Of a stretch of 64,000 nt of DNA, positions 1-12,701 are shown piece by piece. Below the pieces are notes generated by a model that was not told where the DNA came from, searched no databases, and saw nothing but the letters and a program-made list of their open reading frames with translations. Position 1 is the first letter of the stretch. Every line of letters begins with the position of its first letter. Source of the DNA: Odontesthes bonariensis (lineage: Eukaryota; Chordata; Actinopteri; Atheriniformes; Atherinopsidae); the NCBI RefSeq assembly GCF_027942865.1, contig NC_134521.1:24432949-24496948 (forward strand). The letters run 5' to 3'. Made by a program: the position numbers and the translations under genes.

Positions 1-357
1 TCAACACAGATCATGTGCAAAAAATCCCTTGGGGAAAAAAAAAAAAAAAAAACACCAGCGGCACTATTTCAACTAGTTGCACTCAGCCTGGACATTCTGT
101 TTTGAAGTGCACATCAACCACTCTTTTGCAAGATATTTTTTCACAAGGGTTTGTTAGACCTAGACAGTGAGAATGGCGTCTGCCATTTGACAAAAGCCAA
201 ATTCTCTGAGCTCTCTGAAGCAGTAATTGCTCCACCCACTGTGTAACCACTTACCAATTGCCCATCTCGTGGGCATCTGCTACCATTATCTTACCCTTTT
301 GAAATACATCAACTCGGTGTGAACTGTAGGTTGACTTAAATCTTCTATCACAGCTTG

Positions 358-2593
358 TCATAGTTTGAAGGGAATGAAAACAGCACTTTTGAGCTTGGCA
401 CACCTTTCTCTCATCCTCTGAAAGTAGGCGTCCCGTTCACTATCACTGCCAAAATCAAAGAACTTGGCTTTCACTGGATTGGCTTTAACAGGCCTTTTCA
501 GCATCACTGTCATAGGTAATGTGTCTTCCCTGGAGCTGATCTCACCCATTTTGGATGTCTCCACATCAGGTTTCATCTGCTTAGGAGGACTGGACAGCTC
601 ACTGGTGGAGGATGGGATGCGTTTTGCTTCGAAGGTCTCAACAGTGGCAGGGCTTGTAAACCAAACCTTTTTCCTACACAAAATAGTCTTCCTCTCATTG
701 AGCTAGGGAGAAAATTTACATATGAAAAACCCTGTTATCTGTTGGAATCTTTCATCAAAAAGAATGTAACAAAGTTTTCTTACTTTTGATTGAGTTTTCC
801 TCTTCAAGTCTTTTTCTATAGATTATGGAAATAAAAACATGCTCTGAATTACATTAAGTAAAGACAGATATGTACTATTTCATGAGGATGTTGCTTGTTA
901 TCAAATTAGATCTTTTACCTGATTTAAATGAATCGTTTCGCATTTTACTGTCAGATTCAGGATTTTTGTAGTGTCTTGAAGAAGAAAAAGACTGAGACTG
1001 AGACACCCATCCTACATCAGTATCTTGAAAGTTCCACAAACAAATGTTTCGTGTTAAGGAGCCTATCTTAAGAGGAATTCAACCAACACACTCACCTGAT
1101 TGCACAGCTCTTTTCACTAAGAATATTGGAGGCATCTGCAAACGGAAAAATAGTTGGGATCAGACCGATACCATGTGTTTAAGATCCATTCAAGCCCTTT
1201 GACATCAAATTACATCATTGTCTGTTTTGTTGCCTGAACTTCGCGTCACGATACGTATACAAAGGTAAACGTTTTTGTAAGTTTCTCTCACTATCATCTA
1301 TGATGGCTGAAAGATTAGGCCGATGATGCATCTGGATACTCTTAGCATGGCTAACATCCAGCAGGGTGGAGTTTTTCTTGTGAAGATGGAGACTCATCGA
1401 CTCCTCCTTATTGGGGAAAGTCTGTGTTTGTGCTGTGAAAACAAGATATGAAAAAAAAAAAAGAGAATATAGACACCTTGTACTCTCCCTCTGGACATTA
1501 AAGATAAACCAGAAATGTACACACACACCATCACTATCTTTTCTGAAGATCTCTGGGGATGGGATGCTGCTCAAAGTTGTTGATGTAGAGGAGTAACAGA
1601 GGCCATTGTCCTCCGCTTCCTCAGAGCAAAAAGTTGTGTCTGGCTCCATGCTGCGAGATGTGCCGCTTTCTGGAGTATCACCAGCGTTTAAAGCTTCCAG
1701 GTCGGGTGTCACCTGAACGGTTGGGTAACTTGATTGTGACACTTTTCTGTGGCAAGACTCCGTCTTGGCTGGCGATACAGACGAGGCAGTTTGGTTTCTG
1801 GGGTTTTCGGCAAATGCAGGGCCGCTCAAGTGTGACACGGACTCACAGGGAACAGGCGCAGTGCCACCCTGTGAGTGTGAAGGGGAAATCGCATGCTCTC
1901 CATCCTTCTGTGTGAAGGAGGGAGAGAGGAAAACAAAGCAAGCAACAGAAATATGGACAGACTGAAATCATAGCACCTCAATAGATTTCCACATAGCAAA
2001 ATTAAAGGGGGACATTTAAGCTGAAACATAATAGATGAATTGGGTGTTAGCAATATCATTGCTCATTTGCCCAGTTGGCTTTAATGTAAAAATATTGAAG
2101 AGGGAAATAAGGTCTATGTACATCCCTGTGCTAACTATAACGGGAAAAGCATGTAAACATGAAACGCTGACATCCATACTTTGATGAAAACATTACATCT
2201 ATTTCTTAATCAGCACACTCACACACACTAAGCTTGCTGGTTTGACACTGGGATCATTCATGTCATCCACCTCAGGTTCCTCGGGCAATGGATCATAATG
2301 TTTGCAGGGTAGAAGCCTCCTATTCTCTGAAAGTTGAGAAGCAGGAATGTTGTTAGTAAGGCTCCGCTAATAATGATACCTTAATAAAAAGCTGAAATTA
2401 GTTGAAAGATTATAAATGATGTATCGCACTCCATCACTACCAACTTTGAAAGTACGCTGAAGCGTTTTTGTACTTGGATGTCAGTGTCTTACGTACTCTC
2501 TCGTCTCCTCTGCCCTGGTTTCACCGGCGTATCTCGTTTAAAGGGAAACCCACTATCGCGACGGCGTCTAATTCGCAGTTTATATCGATCCAT
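358..2593 (-). CDS. meikin: Probable meikin (meiotic kinetochore factor), 7 exons, about 390 codons
   Basis: Exons in transcription order: 2593-2497, 2326-2229, 1907-1529, 1432-1292, 1136-1097, 991-919, 702-358 (TGA at 360-358). These join in one open frame of about 390 residues. The protein begins MDRYKLRIRRRR and ends AVFIPFKL. It is basic at the N terminus and Ser/Thr/Pro-rich in the middle, with several S/T-P sites (VTPDL, GDTPES, SIPSPE, FTSPAT). The charged C-terminal segment KFFDFGSDSERDAYFQRMRE looks like the conserved part. No enzyme domain or membrane segment is visible. Identity rests on synteny: in mammals MEIKIN is the neighbour of ACSL6 on the same strand, and its length (mid-300s to 430s) fits. 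MEIKIN is known to bind CENP-C through its C terminus and to recruit Polo-like kinase through phosphorylated S-S/T-P sites in meiosis I; that is family knowledge. Weak points: the exon 1 donor (2497 fits phase, 2493 is the stronger GTAAGA), the exon 3 donor (1529 or 1535) and the exon 6 acceptor (991 or 997). Confidence 0.62.
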
Positions 2594-2723
2594 TTGCAAT
2601 CACACAGGTTTCTTGACCCGATATAAATTTGCCCTGCAGTTTCCAAACGTTTTAAAACCTCGACAACATGCTAATAGTACAGCTAAATGCTAAAAAAAGG
2701 CTCCCACTCTCCCTGCTCTGTGG

Positions 2724-2736
2724 GTGCCTAGCAACC
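2724..2736. promoter_or_regulatory. Possible RFX (X-box) half-site upstream of meikin
   Basis: The sequence GTGCCTAGCAACC lies about 130 bp upstream of the putative meikin start codon. It contains AGCAAC, the well-conserved half of the RFX X-box (RGYAAC). The other half is imperfect. RFX factors drive many germline and ciliary genes, which would suit a meiotic gene, but a single short match is weak evidence. Confidence 0.25.
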
Positions 2737-2936
2737 AAACACACCTGAGCCCGTTAATTAGTTTTAACTGCGCGAGCTATATGAGGCCTTTTCTTTTTCT
2801 TACTATTGTTATTATTATTCAGCAGGAGTCACGAGAGTAAAATCATTATTATACACTGCCATGTAACATTAGCGACTCGATGTTAGCTGGTGAGTTTAAA
2901 TAATTACAAATGGCGAACAAAATAGACTATATTTTT

Positions 2937-3125
2937 ACGTCCATTCATCCATTTTCTAGATTAGATTATAATTTATTCACCCCACAACGGGGAAATTCAC
3001 TTGCCACAGCTGCAACACAGCAAGAAACGCATCAACAGACATGAACAAGAAATTAAAATAAAAAATAAAAAAAAGAGAGAGAGAAGAGAAATCCCAATAC
3101 CCGCTTAATCCAACTCAGGGTCGCA
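2937..3125. repeat. Nested dispersed fish repeat with an inserted LINE-tail fragment
   Basis: The flanks CATCCATTTTCT (about 2948) and ACCCGCTTAATCC (about 3100) are the two halves of a very common teleost dispersed repeat. They are split by about 140 bp. The insert, read on the minus strand, contains a typical fish LINE 3' end (a GGGGTGAATAAATT-type tail), so it looks like a retroposon fragment that landed inside an older repeat. Confidence 0.45.
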
Positions 3126-3600
3126 AATTTATGAATACCCATGTTGTCAGGCTTCAAAGTGAAAGCTTTTGGCTTCAAATTGATAAGACGACAGAAAAAC
3201 CAAATGCATGGGGTCCCTTGTCATGTTGGAACGAATTTAAGTGAAGAATGAAGTGCTGACAAATATCTAAGATGTGTCACTGTTGTTGTTTTTTTGTCCA
3301 GCTACACAACAGTATCATCTCATGATTATTGTGTCCCCCCCACCCAACACACACACACACACACGTTGCCCATGGTATGTTCACCACTGTGTAGAAGATA
3401 AGAAAAAGGACTGAATAGGCTAAAAACAATTGTATCGAGGAAGAAGCACAGTGCGGATAGGTGTGTGAATCAGTGAATATGTGTTGTAGGGATCAATAGG
3501 AGTAGAAGATCAATAGGCAGTCCATTTACAGAAAAGGGAAATCTGTTGCACAGAATAAAAATGGCAAAAAGCAACACAACACCAGTTGAAAATCATTCCA
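3126..3600. other. Gene-free spacer between meikin and the acsl6 3' end
   Basis: No exon is seen. The stretch contains a short (CA)n run at about 3348-3364 and otherwise AT-rich sequence without a recognisable element. Confidence 0.5.
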
Positions 3601-3604
3601 GAAT

Positions 3605-5641
3605 ATTTTTATTTCACTGCCCTCATCTTATTCCCCACCCCTTCACCTCTTACCCCTTTTGCTGCACTCAATCATTACAAGGATATGGTGCCGATTCCAT
3701 TTTACAGCAGAATAGATAAATAAATAAGTACAATTCATCTTACTACACGCAAAAGAGAGAAAAAAAAATCCATTCAAATTGTTGATTTAATAAATAAGCT
3801 TACTTCTAGCTGTCCTCGTTTATGTACATCCGCAATGTTTATGCTTTGGGACGGTAGTCAACTTTAAAAGCTTATACTTTACTTCTACGTCTAAACCCCG
3901 TCAACCAAAAGACCAAAACAAAAAAAACTAAACAAAAAAAGGTGGTTTCTTTTGTTTTAAAGTTGATGTTTGTTCTATTTACCTTCAGTGAGTTGAATTC
4001 ATCATCAACTTTGCCTAAGTTAAATAGCCCTGGACCTGCGGCTGTGTACATATAGCCTCTTTTCATTGGCCACAAAGAGTTCTTTTTCCCCTAAGCCAAA
4101 TGCCAGTGATTCCAGCATTGAAGGGCAAATTGCATGCACTGCCCTGAGGCCTGGTTTCGCATTGTTTTTTTTAAAATTTAATTTAATTTCTTTTTTTTTC
4201 TTTTTCTCAACCTGAAATACTCTGTGCAAAGATGGATAAAAAACGATGGTTGTGACTGCACCAGGTGTAGAGTTGGATGGCCGTTACTCTGGACCAGTCC
4301 TGTGTTAAACAAAGTGCATGCACGCTGAACGCCTGACCGCAGCCACGTAGCGATGGCATACTGCAACCAATGAGTTAATGGCATTAAGTGTGATTTCGGT
4401 GTGGCCCTGACATTGTGATGCTCCACATGAAACAGTGCAGAGAGAAATCATTTGAAAGGCAGAAGCTGCTGCTCTCTCAATTTTCTCATCTTAATTTTGA
4501 CCCCAAATAGCAGGATGTACTTATTTTTTTTTGCATAAGCGCACAAAGTTGGGGTCATAGCTTCCTTTTGTGTCAGATAAGGGTAGTTTCTGCTCAGTGG
4601 CACTGCTCTTAGCTTGTTTTTGACTGAATGAATAACATTTTTTTCCCTTTTTTTTTTTTAAACCACAGGAGATCAAAACCATTGCTGTCCTCTCAGGGGC
4701 ACATTTAGATATCACCTGGAGAAAAACTACACACAAAAACAACACTCTCGCTGTCATAGAACTGTGCTGTAGTGTACACTTGTTGCTGGGCTACTAGGTT
4801 TAAACTGATGGGGGAGGGAAGAGAGTGATGGGAAATAGATGGTCTGCCAATGTTTAAGTACGAATAGGTTTCTGCTGTTTGGAACTGAACAATAATTGGT
4901 TTAGATGAATAGCAGGTACCAGTGTTGGGAAGACTTAACATGCCTAAATTCAAACAAATCAAGCACAACCGTATGAATACATGTAACAATACACATTGTT
5001 CAATATAAAACATGTCTATTTTTTGTTTGTTTGTTTGTTTGTTTTTTTTGCGTTTTTTTGTTTGTTTTTTTACACATTTACTATGTCAGGTAAGATTTAA
5101 ATAAAATCTGTTAAAAGGAGAGTCTATTTAAACAACTGAGTTCCTCCTTCAAAGAGATCGAACAGTTTGCGGTTGAGGATTTTGGTATCGGTGATGTGTC
5201 AAAAAGTAAAGAGCCATCTTGCACCTCCTCGTGGAAACCAGAGACACTGCTTTGCAACAGCTATGCAGGTCAATGCTCCCCTCTGTTGGGCAACACCAGA
5301 GTGCTCGTCACTTTGCTCTTAGATTTGTTTTTCATACGTCACAATGCAAGTGACAAACTCGACTTAAATAACTATCCTTTTAACATTTCATTTCATTCAT
5401 TTGTGACAGTAAATGCGTAAATAAGATGGAAATACATTTGACAATGTGCACTGTATTTTACTTTGTTTGATTTGTTTTTTTTTCATAACCATTTTAAATC
5501 TTCCACAGTTAGGCCAGTTGTGGTTTACTTTCCCAAAGCATGTTTGACCTCATGAGACACCATCTTTGACCCACTGCAGGTCACTGGTCAAAGCAGATCT
5601 CTGTGTCAGGATGCTTGAAGGAAAACGAGGTCCGCTGGCCT
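3605..5641 (-). other. acsl6: Probable acsl6 3' UTR
   Basis: This follows the acsl6 stop codon on the minus strand. A canonical AATAAA in transcript sense lies at 3613-3608, which would give a 3' UTR of about 2 kb. No transposon was recognised inside it apart from a (TTTG)n run and other T-rich tracts near 5021-5070. The end point is inferred from the signal only; other polyadenylation sites could be used. Confidence 0.4.
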
Positions 5642-8600
5642 TCACATGGAGATGCTGCTGTAGAGCTGGTCAATCTTCGCCTTGAAGAATTCCTTCAGCT
5701 CCGGTCTTTTGGCCTTTAGCGTTGGAGTCAGGAGGCCATTCTCAATGGAGAACATCTCATTGTGAACGTAGATGTTCTTCACCTTTAAAAAGGAAGGGAA
5801 AGTCGAAAAAAATAATTAAGGCTTAGAATGGGACCAAGATTTTTGTCTTTCCAGAGGTTACGTAGTGATGTTGGGTCAAAAATACAGAAGAATTCCTGAT
5901 TAGTGTCCTTTCAGGCATCAGATTATATCATAGCTTCTACAGTATCCCAAACAAAAAGTATGACCCTTCACACATTGGATATACTGTTTAAATATGGTGT
6001 AATTACATCGGTCTGTTAAAGTGACAATGTTCTATCATTCAGGCTTAGGTTAGAGCTTCATTCAGTCATACTACAAAAAAAAAAACAGAGATGGAGACAG
6101 CCATGAGAGTTTTTATGGAGAATTTTTCCCCCTTGTGTTCATTATGGTGTTTCTTCCTGGAGTTTTGGGTTAATATTTATACGCAACACTACTTATTCAT
6201 CTTAATCCTGTGTTAAATTTTTTAAATATAAGAATAGAATACAACCACCAAAAAAAATGGGAATAAAAGTAAATCAATTATTGGCCAGCTTTGCCTAAAA
6301 TGCTAATGAAAGCCACTCAAACAAAGTTCTTTCCCTATGGCCAGAGACACTTTGGAAGTGTTCAGTGCATTTCCTTCTGTACAGATAATAGTCAAAAGAC
6401 CAAAAAAAAAAAAAAAATCTACCTTCTAATTGGTCACATGCTATTTGATTTAGCCATATGAAATCTATTTGTCAGAATTGTCAGTCAATCAGTGGGGTTA
6501 CATGGCACTGTATAAATCGGATTAAGGGCTAAATTACAATAAGACTGAGTTATTAAGTTCATGTAGACACCTAGCCTGGGAATTCCCATGCTGCTTTGCG
6601 CTCGATTTCATTCTCACTGCAAAGTCAGCCTGGAAACCACCGCCCTTATTTTTGCCTGAGTTTGGGAACCAATCACAGAACGGGGGGGGCAGCAAGACGA
6701 TGACGACGTCTATGCGCTACATCGAAGCTTGTAGAGTGTTAATCCAACATGGCAGCGGACACAACGTTACCGTTCGATGCAGCCTTAGAAAGTGTTTCGG
6801 AGTAGATTCACCCTAGGGTCATTTGAACCGTGACATCCAGCCAAGTAACCCACCTGAAGTTTTTCCGATATTGGCTGAACATCAGCCGAGTTACTGAGTT
6901 ATTCCGAATAGCTTAGTACAAGCGCTAATGGACCCTGGCAGTATCTCCAAAATTACCACACTAAAATCACACGCCATGACACCAAACTTCTACAGTAGTA
7001 CAAATATGGTCTGTACTCACAAAACGATGCATTTGGAAGTTTGTACATAGTCCATGAGTTTATTATTATCAACACAAGCCTGATAGCTTTTCTGCTGCTA
7101 AAGCTGCGTCAACGTCACTTCCTTGATCTGGGAGCTTCAATGTAAGATGAGGGTTGATCTACTACTGTAGACAACAAAGTATATGCTATATTCTACATGA
7201 ATTTTTATGTTGTAGAGTTGTGAAATTATTTTATCAATGGAGAAATTGAGCAGCCTTGCTTTGTTGTCTACAGTAGTAGATCAACCCTCATCTTACATTG
7301 AAGCTCCCAGATCAAGGAAGTGACGTCGACGCAGCTTGGTAATTTTGGAGATACTGCCAGGGTCCATTAGCGCTTGTACTAAGCTATTCGGAATAACTCA
7401 GTAACTCGGCTGATGTTCAGCCAATATCGGAAAAACTTGGCTGGATGTCACGGTTCAAATGACCCTAGGGTGAATCTACTCCGAACCATCACTTTAAGTA
7501 GCTTAGAATGCAAGTTTACTTTTATTTTACTTTTTTTTTCTTCTTCTACCTCGTCGAATTTCTGTCGTCATCTGGTATAAGTGATACAATTGGCTATGAA
7601 TCGCGCGCAAAGCAGCATGGGAAGAACCAGACGCCATTTGATAGACATTCGTAGCGCCCAATAAACGGCTCTAGGCATTCGTAAACCACGCCTCAAATAC
7701 GAGAAAATGCACACCTAGTTCCCAGACCACCATCTCATCGAGATGTGGACGCGTCAGCCAGGCTAGTAGACACCTTAATCTCACAAGAAATTGAATCGGA
7801 TTGGGTTACTTGCGGTCGGATTAAGTCCCCGAGAAGAGCCTCCATTCTGCGCATGCTCGAGATTTTTTCCCGGGATCGTGAACCGGAAGTCAAAGGGGAC
7901 GATATTACTGTTGTTGTTGCCGCCGTCGGAAAGAAACAAACAACGTGATGGAGAATGCGCCGTTGTGCATCGCGTTTGTGCAACAAGCAGCTCATCGCAG
8001 ACCAAATGTAGAGGGACGTAGCTTCATCTTGCTCTTTGTTCACCATCTTTCTGCAATGCCTGAGTTTGTTGTTGTTGTTGGTGGTGAAGAGGTCAACAGG
8101 AAGTGGCTCTATTAGCAATAGTTGAAATGGGTACAGCGCCACCTATCATGACATGCTTTGTACTAATGATTCGATTCATTCACCGCCATATATCCAAGGA
8201 TAATTACCCTTGCTCAAATAAGGAGCATAATCCAACTATAGCTATAATCGAATTAATCTCACCATGTAGACCCACTGATTGTCAGCATTCACATTCTGCA
8301 ATTGATGTACTGGCAATGGTATGAAAAAGCAGTGAATTAGAGAGAAAAAAAAAGTTAAGTTTTTTTTCACAGCAAAGCCCAATCAAAGACCCCAGCGACT
8401 CCACAGACCTCTCTACCACCCCGTGAGGAAGCATCACATTGCCAGAATTTGGGTGAACATAAAGCAGAAGTCTTGCAGTCTTTAGACCGCAGTGGATACA
8501 CAATGGATTAGAATAATCTTTCTTTGTTCCTTTAAAAAAAAAAAAAAAAACGTCACTTAATTAAAAGTTTCTGGTAATTTGGGTGGAAACATGGTCAATA

Positions 8601-11600
8601 ACTGTATTCTTACCTGCTCAAAAGAGTGGAGCCCACTGGCTTTGCCCAGACGTACCAAATCTTCAAGGATTGCCTTTTTTAATTCCTGTTTACAAAGGAG
8701 AAAGTTTTTGTTGTTAAATTCAAATTATTCTCAGTGTTAACGGAGTCGTAGCACTTCAGCAATGCTTTACCTACCGTGTTTTTACACATGTCCTTGTAGG
8801 TGCCCAGGATGCCCTTCTTCTTGGCCCAACCAGGCATAACTTCAGGGTCGGGGACCACAATTCCTACCAAACACGACTGAAACAGCAGATAAAACAATGA
8901 TCAGCACAAAGCACACATGCAGAATGCTCTCAGGTGCTCAAAAGTGAAATGCAAAATGACATTCAGACTGTCCAAACATGCAATCTCAACAAGAAACCTG
9001 CTCTATATTAAGACCCCTGTGACACAAAGATACTGACTGCACTGATCATATTTGATTCCTTACCTGCAGACTATCTCCATGAACATAGAGCTGTGCCACA
9101 GGTTCACTCCTAATGTAGATGTTCTCAATCTTCTCAGGGGAGATGTACTCACCCTGTGCCAACTTGAAAATGTGCTTTTTCCTGTCAATGATCTTCAACG
9201 TGCCACTCTACAGAAGATGATAGGTTGAACCAAAACATGATGAGAAAAGGACACAGTCCTCACTGTAATTACAATGACTTATTAAAAACTAAACTTGGAT
9301 ATTATACTATGCTAAATGACTGGGGTAAGCTGTGTGTACGCACAGGTAACCATTTGCCGATGTCTCCAGTGTGGAGCCAGCCGTCAGCGTCGAGCGTCTC
9401 AGCCGTTCTCTCAGGGTCTTTGAGGTAGCCCTTAAACACGTTTGGTCCCTTCACACACACCTGGATGACAGATTCGAAAGGTGCAAAAGGGTTGAGACCA
9501 ACTCCTTCACAGACCTTATGTTCAAATTCTGAAAAGTTTGTAGTTTATCCTGGTTGTATAACAGATATTCATGTTGTAAAAATTGAAATGAAACTTTTTC
9601 TACTGTTTAAATGAGAGCATGTAATGTTTGTCCCTCTCAAGATCACTTTAGTTACCTCTCCCTCTCCCTTAGAGGCAAAGTAGTTCTTCTCAGGAACATC
9701 CACCAGTTTGATGAGGTTACATGGCAGAGGAGCACCGACATGACCTATTAGTCAGAGCATTAAAAAGGAAAAAAGAAATAAAAATGAAATGTTTTTTTCT
9801 TTATACTCCCATATTTTGAACGATTAATTTCTGCAGGTCCTTTGGTTCCCTCTCCACTGTTGAACACCAGGGGGGAGTAGAGACTAACTATTTTCTTCAT
9901 AATAAATCCTCAACATGGACCACATTCGTATGACGCTCATTAAATCTGATTTGGAAGTTTCTTACATTAATCAAAAACGATTTCACACCTTATTTCTGAA
10001 CTCTAAAAGGAGGTCAATCACCATATCACATCGTAAAAAAAATATCTGATCAAATATCCAAGCTGAGCAGCAGGGGCTGACAAGACCATTTTTCCTGTTA
10101 GTCGATACAGTGGGTGTTAAACAACTTTATTTAGTGTCCTTAAACAGGTTCAGGTGCATAGCTTATACTTATTTCTCATGAAACTGTGTGGTTTCTTCCG
10201 GCAGGCAATAATAGAATATATATCTTAACATTGTGTTTGCTTTAGCTATACCAACTTGAAAAATCTGTAGACAAGGCCTCTATTCACTCAGCAAACCAAC
10301 TTTTTCCCCCAATTTCAAAATGTATTTCCTGCTGGATGAAATGTCAGTTATCACAGGGTGTAGATTTTCAAGCTACATCTCTATCAAGGGAAACTTCAAA
10401 CCCCCCCTCTCTGTAAAACATGTCATTTTAAACAAATAACTAACCACAAATATCATAAAATAGAAAAGTTATGGCTGAAGATTATTCTGTGGACACCTAT
10501 TGTGATTATGTACATGTACAGACACGTTTTTTTCTGATCTATTGGCCAAAGCAGATCAATTTTACCTCAAGGCCACACATTATTATTACTCGCCTTATTA
10601 TCAAAGCCAGTTGGCTTAAAGGAGAAAACAAGCACGAGCCACCAGCTCATCAGTAACAGTCAAATATTCAATAATTCTATTGACGATTAACAAATAATTC
10701 ACCTGCAGCAGAAAGCTCTCATGATTAAAATCATTTGTAACTGACAAGTGGAACTCAAAGAAATTCATATGTTGACATTCACAAGAACCAAATCCCCTTT
10801 ACTCCCTGTCCAGGAATGAAGTGGCTTTACAGGAGAATTTTATAAAGATCAAAGTCTTCAGTGGAAATTCCCTTGAGCCTTTTTACATCTTATCAAACTA
10901 TTTGATTTGTAAGCTCTGCCAGCAATAAGAAACTATCAGTTAACCAGTACAATCACCATATTCCCATGAACACCACACTGCTGTCACTGCAAGTGCATTT
11001 CTGTTCCATTTCACCTTCAGGAACTATCCAGAAATATTGTGAACATGTACAGACAGCAAGCTTTATGCAAAATATCTAATGTACGTTTGCTTTTTTGCCA
11101 AGTTACCTTGGAGTAACTTGGAGGCTTATAGAGGAAGGAACAGGGCACTATCTTAGAACAGTGTCTTATGATACCGGTCTGGTCTACCAACATTCTCCTT
11201 GCTGGTACAATTTTTTACCTTAAAAGGTTTACTCTTCCGTGAGCCAAGAATTTAAGTAAACGTAGTGTGGAGTTGTAGCAAAGCTAAAAGAAAAAGCAAA
11301 CCAATTAACTCGATTAAGTCTGAAGTTCATGTGAGTCTAAAATCAAAGGTTTGAGATGTCTCTTTGGGTTTTATCTCTAATTCTATTGTCTTATTCTAAT
11401 TTCAGAGAAAGTCAGACATCATATGAAATTAGACAACTATCCACTGGCTTTCAGTGTAGAAAAAAGCATATAGGTTACTTGGAATATGGGACCATTACCA
11501 GAACATTTAACATAATACAACAGAGGCTCATTTCAGGCAGTTATAACAGCCACTAGTCTTTTGTATCTGCTTGGGCATGTTGGAGATCACCAAAGCAGAC

Positions 11601-12655
11601 TTGACAGCTCTTTCATCTCTGTATCTCACATCCTCCCAGGCCTCTCCCTTTTTTCCGTCTAAGATTATGGACAGTCTTACTCTCACTGAACTTGTTCTTC
11701 AGTTTCCTCCACTGAGTGGCATCCATAAATCATTTACTTTGAGCTCAGCAGATACAGCTAGAGTATTTGAGCAGTTACGTCATCATGACCCCACTGTACA
11801 GTACGTAGTCACAGTTTGGAGCATTGGATATTTGATCAAGTCAGTCTGACAATTGATTTCACGTAATGATTTTACAGACTGACCTCGACCTCAGTTGTTT
11901 ATTTTATAAAATCCCGACTCACTGTCATCCCTTTCGGACCTTTGAACGAATGCTTGAGCCAAGTGAACAGGTTCAGTGATTTGACATAAAGGGATAAGAA
12001 TCGGTGTTTTCTCGGGCTCTTGCGTAACCACAGAAACTCACCTGAGGTCCAGTCTCCAGGTGTGGTGTAGGTGCAGCCTGCTGTGCACTCTGTCTGACCA
12101 TATGCCTCGTATACCTGCGCAGAGACATGCATTATGCTGAGGAATGCTAGGAATCTACTGTGTCTGTATGCTGTTGATGTGCTGTGCAAAGTAGGATCAC
12201 ACGTATCTGTGCACGTTCTGTGCTTTGATGGTAAACAGATTGTACACAGCTTTGTGAGAGCCAGTGTGTGTTTGAGAGCTTAAGACTGAGGACATTCACT
12301 TTTTTTTAAGTGCTTACTTGGTCAAAAGAAATATCTGTGTCATAAGAGTCAATTACCATGAACAAATATCTGTGTCTTTAGCAGCTCGGTGCACCACTGC
12401 GTTCACCAGCTAATATCTAACTAGGTTTGTTGTGGTGCTGATCAGGTACTGTAAAGTGAAACGCCTGCTGAGGTGGAAATCCAATAGAGCGCAGTTAAAG
12501 GTGAATCAACACTGTAGGAAAGCTAATTTCATGTTGTAATTTTACATTTTTAAAAGTTAAGTTTAGGGATAGGGGGCTTGGAGAATATACTATGTTAATG
12601 GATATATCACATTCAAATTTCTACTCTTCCTCACAAGAGTATCAATAGGAAAACA

Positions 12656-12701
<46 letters not shown>

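Larger units (their letters stand above)
5783..8613 (-). other. acsl6: acsl6 last intron (intron 20)
   Basis: This 2.8-kb intron lies between exons 20 and 21. It holds the nested inverted-repeat elements listed separately (6486-8281). Elsewhere there are poly(A) runs (about 6402-6417, 8533-8550) and no exon-like sequence. Confidence 0.85.

Noticed and set aside
1411-1915. Plus-strand open frames over meikin exons 3-4
   Set aside because: Antisense shadows of the minus-strand exons, which have splice signals and joined phase.
9461-9528. Open extension upstream of acsl6 exon 17, with an acceptor-like CTTTTCAG
   Set aside because: Using that acceptor would add 68 nt and break the frame. The shorter exon starting at 9460 matches the family exactly, so the open stretch is chance.
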